From the NCBI GenBank assembly GCA_003439945.1, contig QVRM01000305.1:128501-192500 (forward strand): a stretch of DNA of 64,000 bases, given 5' to 3'. Position numbers and translations under genes: made by a program. Below, in pieces: positions 1-12,210 of the stretch. This DNA comes from Dermanyssus gallinae. Its lineage: Eukaryota; Arthropoda; Arachnida; Mesostigmata; Dermanyssidae. The stretch's first letter is position 1; each line of letters opens with the position of its first letter. The notes below the pieces were generated by a model. It was not told where the DNA came from. It made no database searches and was given only the letters and a program-made list of their open reading frames with translations.

Positions 1-465
1 CAAGCATCCATCGATCCAGCGCGCGCCTCATTGTTACGCCAACATTTCTAGGCCGCACGGCTTGATGGTTGTACCTGCAAAGTGTCACACAGAGCATTTA
101 TCCGAAAACATACTGATTAGGGTGATGCCCTGCTATATGCATGTTGAAGGTGTTAAGTTATTTACGATTTTATATTGTTTATAAAATTTGTTTATCAAAA
201 ATAACTCTCTAGCATTGCAAAAAGATAATATTAATAATGCGGAAGGCTCTAGCATTGGACGATTTCACGCCGCGCAGCTCCTTTGTACACGATTACGAAG
301 CAAGGCGTGTTTCCGAGAAGCCGCAAGCCAGGCGGAAGCCGTCACGAGAAATAGCCACCAAGAGGACTAATTCGTTCAGGCTGTTCCCAGTCGTATGTTC
401 TAGGAACGCCTTCCTATTAAGCTCTAGTAAAAGAGGGGACACAATCCTCTATGCCAACTGTTGAA

Positions 466-530
466 ATATATATATATATATATATATATATAGAAAGAGA
501 GAGGGGAGAGAGAGAAAGAAAGAGAAAGAT
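466..530 (+). repeat. (TA)n followed by a GA-rich tract
   Basis: About 13 TA units pass into AGAGAGAGGGGAGAGAGAG. The sequence from 1 to 465 holds no supported gene. Confidence 0.85.
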
Positions 531-668
531 AAGGGATAGGCTTCAACCCCAGTTTAGCCAGACTAGATACGCTGCAGATCTTGTTAAAATAAGCAGATTC
601 TTACGTATAATAGGACTCACTAATTGTTAATGAATTGTCGAGTTACTAATCTAGTTATATACACGTGG

Positions 669-860
669 CTAGCCGAGAATCACTTCACAAAATGTAGGAT
701 TGCAGGAGAATGAATTGTTCGGGGAAGAAACGCCGGTATGTTCTGAAGATAAGTCCGTTTGATCAGCTGTACAACGTTGGTTAGCGAAATGAAAATAATT
801 GTCATAAATAAATTCACTAAATTGAGATTTTGTATTATCTATTGTTGAGCTTTTAAAGTC
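669..860 (-). repeat. Dispersed repeat D, copy 2 (inverted)
   Basis: The reverse complement contains ATTTCGCTAACCAACGTTGT, TTCTCCTGCAATCC and ACATTTTGTGAAGTGATTCT, aligning to 1830-1950. It lies about 1 kb from copy 1 in opposite orientation. Confidence 0.6.
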
Positions 861-1791
861 GATGCCTTCAACGTTTGTTATTATGGCAATGCAACAAACC
901 TTTAGATAAGTGCGCATTTTATGGCATGCACCATGCCAGCTCAAACGTCCACGGAGAAGCAATTCTGATGGCTTCTTGCGTACAGGGAAGGCCATTAGCG
1001 GGTGTTCGTTGCCCAATTAGTAAGATTGTGCGTATTTATTATGCTTGCTCGCTTACTTAACCAAAGCTAGATTTGTGAAAATCACATGGGCCGGCAAAAC
1101 TCAACCTGCTTGTTTCTTTTACAAAAACCAACGAAGAACTACATCCGTACCTGTTGCAGCAAGCTCAAGTTCGACGGCCAAATGTTTACCAGGCACGTGT
1201 TGAACATCTCTAATCGGTCTGTGTGGACGAAAAGCACAGACAAAGCTCGCTGTACTTTTATTCTTTCACAGATGAATGAGCAGAAGAAAGCATATGAAAT
1301 ACACAGAATTCTTATTGTGGGCCAACGAGAATCACATATTTTGTGACCGAGCCCCCGACCAGAATTGCTAGTAAATATTCCAGGAAAGCAATGGCTCGAG
1401 GCCCCAGCATGACGAAGTGCCAGCATACAACGGCACTGTGGTACAGGTTTTAGGCTAAGCGCTATCTTCGGGAATCACTGAATTGGCCGATGCCAAATCG
1501 AGAGAACACCCACACAGCACACATATGGTCATCTCGTTCCACTGTCATATTTCGTTCTCCACATCGAACATCACCAGTAACATCACCAGACAGTAAACCC
1601 GCTGCTAACGTTTCCTCACCTTTAACATGGAATTCTGTGAGAATAATACATCGGAGACGGGGAAACTGCTTAAGGTAGTCATGTCACGGATCGAACCACC
1701 ATCGATTTAGTAAAGATTTGACGGTTTGTTTTCTTATCAAAATTAAAGGCTTTTAGGCATCAGACGTGCATGCTAAAACAATGTATCTATT

Positions 1792-1978
1792 ACAAGATCT
1801 TGATTTTTGCAAACGCATTTGTTACGACTATTTCCCTTACGCTAGTCAACGTCGTCTTTCGGGCGAAGCAGAAATGTATTTTAAAAACGTCGGTATGTTT
1901 AGTTTCTCCATCGAACAACTTTCTTGCACATTCTGTGAAGTAATGTCCGGCCAGTTATATCGGTATAACAATAATTAG
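1792..1978 (+). repeat. Dispersed repeat D, copy 1
   Basis: The block ACTATTTCCCTTACGCTAGT to CTGTGAAGTAATGTCCGGCC and TCGGTATAACAA recurs inverted at 669-860 and, in its last 75 bases, at 58690. Translated, CTFCEVMSGQLYRYN is shared loosely. It is probably the end of an unidentified transposon; no protein family was recognised. Confidence 0.6.
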
Positions 1979-1979
1979 T

Positions 1980-4900
1980 AGTTATACTGTCACTTCTAAA
2001 TAAGACACCCCACGCTCCTTTCGATTGGAACAATGACTAAGCCAGACTCAGTTTAACGAAAGTAAACTAGCTCGTCATGCCAACCTCATTAAGTCCTCCA
2101 TGATCAAACAAAATTTAACTAACAACATTTTTAGTAGCGTTTTGAAGGGACCAGCAGTGAACTACACTTCACGCGTGCACGGCATACTTCACTATATATA
2201 TATACATATGTTTTGAGATTTCCTCTTTTAATAATTCTCGCTGCAAGAATGAACCTAGTAAAAATAGTACATACCGTTTTGAGAGCATTCCTAATCGATG
2301 GCTCCTCGTTAAATATGTATATATATATGCTCGCGCTGACAAAATGATCACGCACCGATGCTAACCCTTACGTTTCATGCTGCTTACCGGCTTCACGCGA
2401 AAAGCAATTCCATAGTTAACGTATGAGATATGTTTCGTTTGTCTCGTGCTTTAACAATGGAATTCGTACATGCAATCGTAGCTGAAAGTTTTCAGCAAAA
2501 ACCGAATTGCCTCAATTCGCACGGCCGGTGAAAGGTGGAAGAAATAACTGACTTTGCAAAAGGGAACGTTTGGTGAACCATGGCACCTTGAGGGGCTACC
2601 TCGAGTATAAGCTCGACTGGTGGCACTCAGCACAAGCCCAAATGTAGTTAGTTATTCACATCTGCCTGAAACCATAAAATTAAATAATAAATGTACGAGA
2701 AGTGAGTCAAGTAGTGAAGATTAACAGTTTTTTTCTAGTGTGCACGTGGTAACATTGTGTGACGCTACCGCGTCCCCTGCACTTAGATATTTCGGCTTTT
2801 AGACGTAGAAACTAGATTTCACGTATCTTGAGTCGGCCACCAAACTATTCTCTGAGATGCTCACATACTAGAAGTATAGCGACAAGGGCCAACATTTCAT
2901 AAAGTCAGCGAAAAGGTCAAGTTGAAAAACTGCGACGCGCCTCCTCTAGGGGATGCGAGTCATTCATTAGCGACTTGCGGACATATTCTTGTTTTTTGTA
3001 AAAACAACACAAATGATGCGACGGATTCACACAAGTTACGTGCTTGCTTTACGTAAACGTATCTGTAATCATTCTCCAGAGTCAGACTATCGACCAAAAC
3101 ATGGGCTACTTTTGAGTATTCTGTACACTACGGGCTAATAACACTAAGCTGTCATGCCGAGTCGGAACATGTTTATCAGCTAGGCCTATAACTTTGTTGT
3201 CTCTTTTTATATAGGTATCCGTTTTCATACAATCCGTCATCTCATTACAATTTTTCATTTTGTCAATAACACTACGGTCATCTTGGAACAGTTTCAAGTT
3301 GGTCTCAATTTCAAATAGACAATTGCGCTGTAGAAACTATACTGCCCTAAGTATCCATGCACTATAAATATATTGATGCAAAAATGCAAATAATATAAGA
3401 GCCCAACGCTGACAATAGACTTGAAGATTTGCCCTTTGAAGCAGAACGAGTGAAGAGAAAAAGCGCGATCGAATCGCTCGCACATCTTTCCTGTAACAAC
3501 AGAAAAATATAACATCAAATTGAGGCGTTTTAGAATAAAACGGCGAGAAACCTAGATTTATTGTGCGCTTTCACCATAGTGAGAAACGTGGTAACATGAT
3601 ACAGCTTGTTCTAAAAAGTAGCACAGTTTATTAAACAATTTTGTGGATAACTAGCCTAATACAATTGAGTATTGAATGTAGGCAAAGAAGCTCTACCTCT
3701 ATGACTGTTGACACTGCTTTAAAGTGTTGCGTTATAAAACCAATTTATTGTACGATAAAAATGAGCCATTCCTAATTATAATGTTGATGGCAGCACTTTA
3801 CAGTGACGATGACGACGCAATAGTTTGGAACTCCATTTGCATACATTTAGGCAAAAAAATAGACTGGAAATTGCCGTGTCCCGTGAGACTCAGGGCCCCA
3901 CAGAACGTCAGCTCACCGCCAGGCTAGTGCACTCAGGCCCTGATATCCGGAATTAACTGTTTTACCTTTTGCCCGCTTCGTACGAAATGTACTCCCATTT
4001 GGCCTGCCGAATGTCGACGACCCTAAGTCCTATCTTCTTCTCTCTCCTTTGTTAAGTTTTACAAGCTGCGTGGCTTATCGGCTTTAAAGTCCAAGGAGAC
4101 TGTGCTATTCGGAACGATGATAGCCGCCCTACTATGGGCCATTGTGATTCCCCAGAGCGGCCACACGTTGAGCCTTGCGTTTCATTATTGCTAGCTGTGA
4201 GCAGTGCGGAAGGTCGTCAACGGGTACGACTTAATCATAGCCGCAGGTGTCGAACTCGGAGCCCTCGTCAACTGTGCGCCATCCGTCCAGGTAGACCAAG
4301 ATTGCGCGGGAAAAGCAGGACGGATCGCCCTTCTTGGGTAGTTGATTGAAACATTAAAACACGTACTCTGCTCTCAGGTAGTAGTCGAATCGGTGGCACT
4401 ATTCATAAACAGTTAAGCGCAAGTTTATACTATATTTTTTTGCGACAAATACTTGGTTACCGATTGTGATATAGGGTCATGGGCTAAACCCTTTACGACT
4501 CTCACGCTATGGTCTTCCCACCCAGCCAACATTAAACAAAATCAACTGCACAACAAAGCTGCCCTTAATATCCGGAAGTTCAAATAAAGCACCAAAGAAG
4601 GGTGCAGACATTAACCACAAAAACTACGAGCTGCAGGACAGCCAACTTAACATCAGATTGCTCTCGAGGAAGCTGACGTTAGGGTAGCCATCTTGCCTTA
4701 GCCAAGACATCTTGCCTCGAACAACACGTAGGCAAGACATCGTGCCTTAAACAATGTAGAGATTTTAAATAATTTCTTCATTAGTGAAAAAAACAACCTT
4801 CAATGCTTGAGGACGCGATTAGATCTGAGGCTTCACCTTGCGGTACAAAAGAGAAGATTTATGTGTACCGTTTCCTGGGATTGTTTTGCGAAATTCTTCT

Positions 4901-6590
4901 AGGCAGGTTTGCGCCTGCTTTTGCCGCTAACACGTTTTAGTCAAAGCTATTGTGATGCTCGAAGCATCTATCTTCATAGATGGCCTTGAAAAGGCTATAG
5001 AGGAGAAACGCCGAATCGCGATCAGGAAACTAAGTGCAACGAATCAAGCCAACAAATGGCTAAAAATAAGTAACAACTATTATTGTTGATAAATTTACTG
5101 CAGAGCATATTCTAAATAGCATGCTATAGTTTACCCTGGTAGGTTCGTATAAGGCTCAAAATATAGTAATTGTAGTTCTACTTGATAAACGATAAAACGA
5201 GAAACGCGAAATTTTAGAGCTCAGGATTATTTATCTTTCACGAGTAGTTTCAGTGATAGAGGAATAATATCCCTTTAACGTGGTTATCAAGGAAATATCT
5301 AAGAAAATAATACACAAATAGACATAAAAGCCTAATAAACCATGTATCCCTCATTGCAAAGCGGGACAACAAGCCTAATACAGCAGACAAACTACTACGT
5401 ACGGAGCACTAAAGTTTATTTAAAACCAATCTGATCTAGAAATAGTTAGGCTTCATAATATCCATGTTGAACTGAGATCGGAATCAGCAGACCTATTGAG
5501 TTAAAGCCGCAACATATTTTAGACTTAAACGTGAGAGAAAGTCAGCTGCTACGGTCAGAGAACAATTTAGCGGCCACACATAGATTCAGCTCTCGTTAGA
5601 GGCTTTCCTTGAATTGAAGAACAGCACAGTTTTACAAACTAATCACTTAAAAATACATGGTTGTATTCGACTTGGTATAAAGCTCCGCAAAGACGCGAAA
5701 AAGAGAGAAAAAATGGGAAAATCACAAATTCGTCAACTACCAAATTATATAAGAACAAATTGTTTATTTGTATCACTGTGAATGACTGAACCCCCGGTTC
5801 GTAATTAAGATTTGTTAGGCATTTCTTGAACAGTTTCAGCAGCGCCAGAAATTTTGGCGATCAGATTGTCATCCGAATCGACGGAGGTTTTGTAGATAAG
5901 GCTCTACAAGGGTAAGACTCTCTAGATGAGTCGAAAGAAAAATGTCCAGACAGTATTCAGTTTAATGTTAGTAATCATTAGGCTGCAGAATCTGAGCTTG
6001 CTTAAACGGCTACGGACGTCAAGTTTTTCGTCATTTAGTACATGATGCGCGGTTGCCAACATTTGCTGACACAACCCTTTGTTCTCATAGAGACTACGCA
6101 CCTCCGTAGGTAGTCTGATTGATCCAGACGGCGTTTTCATTTTATTGTATCTTCAGTACGTGATAAGTCTTCACGCTTGCATTGCGCATTGAAGCCTGTG
6201 GCACGGCCTTCCCATGTGTACTACTCGCTAAATATTCTTCACTTGCTTTCGGGCCTGCACGTTCGGAACTACCATTAGGTAGAGGCCACTGGTTTGACAT
6301 TCCTGCAGTTCGGGGGCAAAGGGGTCTTTAGCGGTCTATAGCATTCATTGGCCGATCTTTACCTCATACGTTCGTATCGTTCTTATGTTTCTAGTATGTT
6401 CCTATGGTGCCAGTTTTCCTTGGATTCGAGCACGGTCTTCACTGTCGCATCGTCTCTGGTGTCAGCTCCAAGGGTTCCCATCAATTGCTGTATTTTTTTG
6501 AAGTTCGCACAGCAGGCAGTTGGAGTCCCGTTTTGCGATCTGACCGGCACAGATAGTGTTGGAAACAACCGTTAACCTGTCAGCACCTGT
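1980..6590. other. AT-rich spacer without a supported gene
   Basis: Only short frames without splice context or recognisable motifs were found. A small CTTGCCT repeat at 4690-4750 (ATCTTGCCTTAGCCAAGACA, then ATCTTGCCTCGAACA) is the only local structure. Confidence 0.5.
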
Positions 6591-6599
6591 GTCGCGTTG

Positions 6600-7080
6600 T
6601 CGCCGCTGCTACCATGTGCAGAAGTAGCATTTTATGATTTAGTTGGACAGCTTCGGTGATGACCAGCGCGGCAATGGTCGACACTGTTTACTATGCTTGA
6701 TAGACTCTAACAGACGCCGGTGCTTTTTCTGAGCCCTTTCCTAATTCGACAACCTTCGCTGGCTAAGGCCTATCCACTCCATATAGGTGGAGTAGAATAC
6801 TCCATATAGGTAATCCGCAGAGTATAATTGATTCCGTCACCGTAACAACAAAGCGTCGACGGTTGTCCCCAGCGCTCGCTACTCGTGACAGGATTCCTTC
6901 CGGAATCATGTCACAACGACGCTTAGCCTTTGTCGTCCCTATTGCACGAGGATTAGTTTGACTATATGGCTTACGAAAAAATAATGCCTGATCGAGAATA
7001 ATTTTCCAGGTACTTGACCTTTTAGGCCTTATTCTCGTTTGACTTATTTGCGGAGTGGCCTCGGTAACCAATGGGGGGCT
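6600..7080 (-). mobile_element. R1/LOA-like retrotransposon fragment
   Basis: On the - strand IPEGILSRVASAGDNRRRFV, then TVTESIILCGLPIW, and about 150 bases later STIAALVITEAVQL follow in order. R1-clade polymerases have the same succession after the RT palm (PN.GGP...R.LL..V..SILLYGAPIW, then YRTVS..A..V.A...P). Frames differ and no other domain is seen, so this is a short dead piece. Confidence 0.55.
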
Positions 7081-7275
7081 ACGAGATCTAGAGCGTCGCT
7101 GAGCTTTTTTCGAGTCCTTTCTCGTTTTAGACATAGAAAAGTACCGCTACCTGATGCCAAATATTGTATATATGCGGATGCTTCTAAACTTTATTATCCG
7201 GTTTGCTATAGTGACTCCCATGCTATTCTGTAGTCAGCTGTTGACGGCATTGCTCGATGATGTTCTAAAAATAAT

Positions 7276-7700
7276 ATATGGTTCTCTTACTTTCCAAATG
7301 CCTAGTACTGAAACATCGTGCACTTGGCTTTGACTATAAGTCTCTCTTTATAAGAACGGAGCCATGTCGATTACGCCTCCTCTTAAGTTTAGCCTTCACA
7401 TTACTAAGGTTGTGGAGGCATTCATGCGCATTACAAACACCAACTACCGCTGTCTCGTTTTAATGACTCCTTATATGTACGCCTTTATAGATATTTTGTT
7501 CTACTCAAACTTATATATTGCCCTCCTGTTTGGGAGCCCCATCTGCCTAAATACAGAAAGTTAATAGAAGATTCCCAAGATACGTTTCTACGACGCCTGC
7601 GGATCAGGTACCCTTAAAACGTGTTAGGCGATGTTGTTCCTAGTATTGACTCACTTTTCATGCAAGGCAACATATCCGCTCTACGTTAAGTAAGCAAATG
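7276..7700 (+). mobile_element. 3' fragment of a family C retrotransposon
   Basis: Translations in two frames give LSKCLVL, FSLHITKVV, NLYIALLFGSPICL and TFLRRLRIRYPLK. The order matches the fragments at 44.1 kb and 15.5 kb and the usual end of a Jockey/CR1-type RT (SKC, an LY..L..P.L.YGSPIW-like segment, then RRL.LR). Frameshifts break it. Confidence 0.65.
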
Positions 7701-8025
7701 TGAATTTCTAGAACACTTTTTTTTTATGTACGATCTAATAGCCTACGGAGTCAGCGATTAACCACTCCAAATGCCGTGCCCGTGTTTGCTTGGCGGCCAA
7801 ATGGGCGCATACAAATTCAAATAGCGCTCGCCTGTTTGGCAATTAGTTAAGTTTTTCTTTCAGGAGTGTGTATATTGAAAACATATATGACCATAATAAT
7901 TGTTCAAAACACTCTTTAATGTGATAGTAAAGATAATTTGCTTATGTTATTATGTTAAATGTGCTGCCTGATTATAGGTTAGAAGATTATATGTTAGTAT
8001 GTGCGCGAAACTATATTTGTATATA

Positions 8026-8790
8026 CAGGGTGCAGCATAAGTCACGTAAAAGTTTTGCTGGGGCTTGCAGAGGTTAGCGCGCTTTAGGAATTTAGATCTC
8101 GAATTGCCACTCATTTACGAAAACAACAATACAAGTTGGATTCGAATTACTTTAGCGTGAGCAAAGCCGTTAGTAATATTGTGAAGGCAAATTTTGATCG
8201 CATTGAGACGTGATTTGAGGTATAGATATGGTATATCGGTTGCTGAGATAGCTCGATGCCTTGACGCTAGCCGAACGAGTGTTTACAAAACTGTGAAAAA
8301 GATACCAGGACTTGCGACATTGCGGAGACCGTTCCCGGTCCAGTCAACCAAGATCTGTTAGAAAATTATGAGTCGTCAATCCCGTACGTAAAAAAGTAGC
8401 TAAAACCTATCGAGTCTCAACGTCAGGTCGCTCGAGACGTAGATGTAAGCGAAAGAACGAGCAGAAAAACTGTACGACATAACCTTTATCTCAGACAGTA
8501 CAAACTTCGATTCAGCCATTATCTAATGGCACCTGAAAACGGCTGCGTTTGTAGAAAAATCCCACAAAATCGCTTTCAGTTTGTACGTAACCTGGACGTA
8601 ATATGGTTTGATGAGTCAACTTTCGGCCTGCAACAAGCCGTAAATCGACCAAATGGTAATGTGCTTACTCGCAGCGTGGAAGAAGCAGAGCAGCATGGCA
8701 GATCATCTGGGAATCCTTCAGTTATCGTTGGGTGGTATCACGCATGTAACAGTGTGAACGATGGGGCTCCAAGGTGCTAACATAGCGAAG
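8026..8790 (+). mobile_element. Tc1/mariner-type transposon relic, 3'-truncated
   Basis: CAGGGTGCAGCATAAGTCACG at 8026 follows a TA and looks like a 5' terminal repeat. Inside are a helix-turn-helix piece (RYRYGISVAEIARCLDASRT near 8220-8280), a second DNA-binding piece (VARDVDVSERTSRKTVRHNL near 8420-8490) and the first catalytic motif (VIWFDESTF near 8600), then NPSVIVGW. Frameshifts separate them. The second and third catalytic acids and the 3' repeat are absent, and a (TA)n array starts where the match ends. Confidence 0.75.

Positions 8791-8823
<33 letters not shown>
8791..8823 (+). repeat. (TA)n microsatellite
   Basis: About 16 units, beginning where the mariner relic is cut off. Confidence 0.85.
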
Positions 8824-8826
<3 letters not shown>

Positions 8827-9332
8827 ACCTAATCAAGTTACTATTGGTAACTACAACTTCTTCTACGACTATATAGTGTGTTTCAAATGAAGAAGTTTGT
8901 ATGTGTATGTGCATAAATAAGGGTCTGCTGTATGTTAAGAAAATAGAATATTTTTATTCATTTATACACCTTTATTTTGCATGATTTTTAATAGTTTTAC
9001 AGAACGTATATTCACTACACTAATAATATCTGTACGTAGGCATTTAAAAAATGTTAAGTTCACACATATTTTCTTTCTGTTACCTGACTGAACTGCCACA
9101 ATATCAGTACGTCGATTTCTCCATTTCACGCGTTCTAGCGCTTCCTCTCTAGAGTTATCCACAACGATTCTTATATCCGGCTAGATTATGACTATCACCC
9201 TATCATCTCCGTATATGGTCACTCTCTCCCCTCCATATTGCTATATGGGGGCTTCACAATCTCTGCGTATCTTCCTATTCGTGTATTTTTGTTCTAATGG
9301 CTTTTCGTTTTTCGGCTCTTCCTAAGCTTCCT

Positions 9333-9333
9333 A

Positions 9334-9364
<31 letters not shown>
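9333..9364 (+). repeat. (TC)n(TA)n microsatellite
   Basis: TCTCTCTCTCTC continues directly into ATATATATATATATAT. Confidence 0.85.
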
Positions 9365-9599
9365 CTGCCGCTGCCTCTCGAAACGTTCTCCCGACTGTCA
9401 AGCGCGATAAACAAAGAACTGAGAGAGTCAGAGGCGAATAATTATATACAACTGTGGTTGTTGCTCTTGTTGCTACTGTTGGTATCGTGGTTGTTGTTGT
9501 TGTCGTCGTCGTATTTGTAAGCGTCCTCGGTATGGATATCGCCTTGGTAATCGTCAACGTTATCTACTCACTCAACGTCTTCCGGCGGAAGAGAAAACA

Positions 9600-9864
9600 A
9601 CCAACACCATGATTATGATTATCATCATAATGATGATGATGATGATTCATTGGGAAGACCATGATTCCCTTAAGTATGATCATACGATCACCACGATCAG
9701 ACGCAATCACCACAATTGTAATGAAAGCTATGCTAGCCACTATCTTCTTAACAACCATTAGTTAATCTCATAACCATAACCTTCATCATTAACATTGCTG
9801 CCATCACCACCACCTCCACTACCTCACTACTACCATCACGATCCATATCATTTTGGTCATCAGC
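9600..9864 (+). repeat. Imperfect ATC/ATG/ACC trinucleotide tracts
   Basis: GATTATGATTATCATCATAA and repeated GATGATGATGATGATT near 9635, then ACCACC/ATCACC near 9800. Similar tracts return at 10155-10290 (ATCATCATC, AACAACAAC). No plausible gene is seen here. Confidence 0.7.
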
Positions 9865-10108
9865 GTAACCATGACGTATCATGATGAACGCCATGATCTT
9901 CAGTATGACCTATCATAACAAGCGCCATGATCTTCACTATGACCTATTATGATGACCGCCATGATCTTTATCATGACCCACAATTATGAGCGCATTGATC
10001 TTTATAATCAACCTGGAACCTACGCATTGATCTATATAATCAACTTGGAACCTACGCATTAATCTATATAATCAACTTGGAACCTACGCGTTGATCTTTA
10101 TAATTACC
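9865..10108 (+). repeat. Two-phase minisatellite (34-bp then 32-bp units)
   Basis: Three 34-base units start GCCATGATCTT at 9890, 9924 and 9958. They pass directly into three 32-base units (GCATTGATCTWTATAATCAA then CYTGGAACCTAC) at 9992, 10024 and 10056 plus a partial unit. The shared start GC.NTGATCTT suggests the second unit evolved from the first. Confidence 0.85.
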
Positions 10109-10646
10109 TCTGACAATCAACACAATTGAATTATAAGCATGACGTTTGCCATAACGATCATTATTATCATCATCATCACCACCAGCATCATCATCCTCAT
10201 AATTAACAACAACAAGAGCAACAACAAGATCGTTATCATAACTATCATCACCATTAGCATCATCATCATTGTCGTCGTTCTCATCATTTATTAAATTTAT
10301 TTAAGTTTTCTTTAGCTTATTTAATTGTCTATATTATAACCTTAACCCAAATGTGCCAATGTTTGAAGAGAGATCGTCTCGCAAGGGTTGACGTCGCGTC
10401 GTGTTGGGATCGAACCTACGAGTCTCTCCACGTCGTCGTCGTCCACGCTTCTTCCGCTGCCGCGTCAACTCTATCGAGAGACTCTCTCAGCCTGCACGCT
10501 GTCTTCCTTTGCTGTTCATGTCATGTCACCCACCACTTGCAATGGCGCGAGCGGCGACAGATACGCCACGCATTCACACACAGGTAGGCCGGCAGGCAGG
10601 CACGCATGCACATAGACGGCCAGACGAGGAATTTCTAAAAAAAATT

Positions 10647-10842
10647 CTTTTCGGGCTGAACCTCAACCAAGATTTAACGTCCACGGAACTTTATTTTGCA
10701 TTGCCCTTCATAGATGGATGAGAGCCCCATAAATACAAATCAGTGCAACGGTGAAGTTCGAACCCGCGCTGCACCTATGTGTCTTCTCCGGTCGCGAGGC
10801 GCAGGCGGGATGCACCCACCACGCCACCACTGGGCTCGACAG
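10647..10842 (-). mobile_element. SINE family 2 copy, inverted
   Basis: It runs from TTTTCGGGCTGAACC through TTTAACGTCCACGGAAC, CATAGATGGATGAG and the B-box complement GTTCGAACCCGC to CTGGGCTCGAC. It matches the 11165-11343 copy in reverse. Confidence 0.8.
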
Positions 10843-10861
10843 ACGACGAATACCTATATAA

Positions 10862-11056
10862 TACTTTTCAGGCTGACGTTTCGAGCAGCCAAGATTTAAC
10901 GTCCGCGGAACTGCGTTTTGCATTGCTCTTCATAGATGGATGAGAACCCCATAAATACAAATGTGCAACGGTGGGGCTCGAACCCGCGCACCTATGTGTC
11001 TTCTCCGGTCGTGAGGCGCACGCGGAATGCACCCACCAAGGCACCGGGCTCGACAG
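10862..11056 (-). mobile_element. SINE family 2 copy, inverted, tandem to the previous
   Basis: This repeats the same order (TTTTCAGGCTGACG to CACCGGGCTCGAC) directly after the first copy and in the same orientation. The two make a head-to-tail pair, and the spacer CGAATACC(T/A)ATAT is itself repeated. A third tail follows. Confidence 0.8.
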
Positions 11057-11075
11057 AGGACGAATACCAATATCA

Positions 11076-11111
11076 AACTTTTCGGGCTGAACCTCAGCCA
11101 AGAATTAACGG
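11076..11111 (-). mobile_element. SINE family 2 tail fragment
   Basis: Only ACTTTTCGGGCTGAACCTCAGCCAAGAATTAACG is present, the tail end of the element, so the copy is 5'-truncated. Confidence 0.7.
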
Positions 11112-11164
11112 CAGATACAAACGTTCATACACACAGACAATCGTTCTGTACTGGGGAATTGTCG

Positions 11165-11343
11165 AGCCCGGTGGCATGGTGGCTTAAGGCTACGCCTCGC
11201 GACCGGAGAAGACACATAGGTGCGCGGGTTCGAGCCCCACCGTTGCACCGAGTTGTATTTTATGGGAGTGGTCCGTCTATGGAGCAATTTGAAAAACAGT
11301 TCTGTGGACGTTAAATCTTGGCTGACGGTCAGCCCGAAAACTT
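11165..11343 (+). mobile_element. tRNA-derived SINE (family 2), complete copy with target duplication
   Basis: The body starts AGCCCGGTGGCATGGTGGCT (A-box-like), contains GCGGGTTCGAGCCCCACC (B box) near 11222, and ends ACGTTAAATCTTGGCTGACGGTCAGCCCGAAAA. The 16-base sequence TACTGGGGAATTGTCG lies on both sides (11149-11164 and 11344-11359), a target site duplication. The head is tRNA-like; the tail is shared with copies at 10.65-11.1 kb and 56.5 kb. Confidence 0.85.
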
Positions 11344-11714
11344 TACTGGGGAATTGTCGCTAGCCGTCACAGGTGGCTGGCCCTCAGGCCAGACCGTCGG
11401 CGCCCGTCGGCAAACGCCGAAACCAGTTGACGGCTGACGTCGACGGATGAACTCAACGATCATTGACGGTTGAATACGCTGACGCCGCTATCGCTCTCTG
11501 TCGGTTGGTCGCTTAGCCGTTTGCTGGCCCACTCGCCCGCCGTGACAACGTACGACGTGTCGCTGTGTAATACCGAATCCAAGCCGCCACCGGCCCGTGA
11601 CGTGGCATGTGGGAACGCCACCGGCAGTAAGGCTGGTGCACCGGCAAGCGACCAAGGGAGATAAAAGTATAAAGAAGTATAATCGTTCGTGTCAACGGCA
11701 GCGGCGTCCTCCGC

Positions 11715-12055
11715 GTGTTGTTGTTGCTGTTTTTGTTGTTGCTACTGTCTTTGGTGTTTTTTAGTGCTAATGTTGCTGTTGTTAGTGTCGTTGTTATTAC
11801 TGTTTTTGATGTTTTTATTGTTAGTATTGTTGTTGTTGCTGATGCTCTTGTTTTTGTAGTCATTATTGCCGGTAATGTTTTTGTAAACCCTGGTGTTGGT
11901 GGTGGTGTTGTTGTTGTTGGTGGTGGTGGAGTTGTCTCTGTTGTCAACCCCGGTGTTGTTGTTGCACGATTATTATTATAGCAACGATAATCAATGTTGT
12001 TGTTATAGTTGTTGTTGTTGTTGTTGTGAATGCTGTTTTTGTTATCGTCATCGCC
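11715..12055 (+). repeat. GTT-rich trinucleotide region
   Basis: GTT/GCT repeats such as TTGTTGTTGCTGTTTTTGTT, GTTGGTGGTGG and TTGTTGTTGTTGTTGTTGTG run through all frames and make long Leu/Val or Asn/Thr frames on both strands that are not convincing genes. Confidence 0.75.
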
Positions 12056-12167
12056 ATTCGTGCAAGCGGTCTCTTTCCGTCCGCCAAAAGAACTCACGCT
12101 ATGCCTGCATACGCCGCACCGAGACAACATGTGGCGGATTTACGTACGGTGGCGTCGGTGACAACGG

Positions 12168-12210
12168 TCACAACAGCAACAACAACAACAACAACAACAA
12201 CAACAACGAT
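12168..12210 (+). repeat. (AAC)n tract
   Basis: About eleven AAC units, complementary to the GTT tracts at 12001-12030 and 12550-12585, so the single strand could fold back. Confidence 0.8.

Noticed and set aside
9890..10108. CRISPR array
   Set aside because: The units are direct tandem copies without unique spacers, in a eukaryotic context.
10351..10721. Overlapping + strand frames of 75-106 codons
   Set aside because: Three frames are open together and run into SINE sequence; none has a recognisable domain.
11513..12130. 205-codon - strand frame
   Set aside because: It is Asn/Thr/Pro low-complexity read from GTT-type repeats; the opposite strand is open as well.
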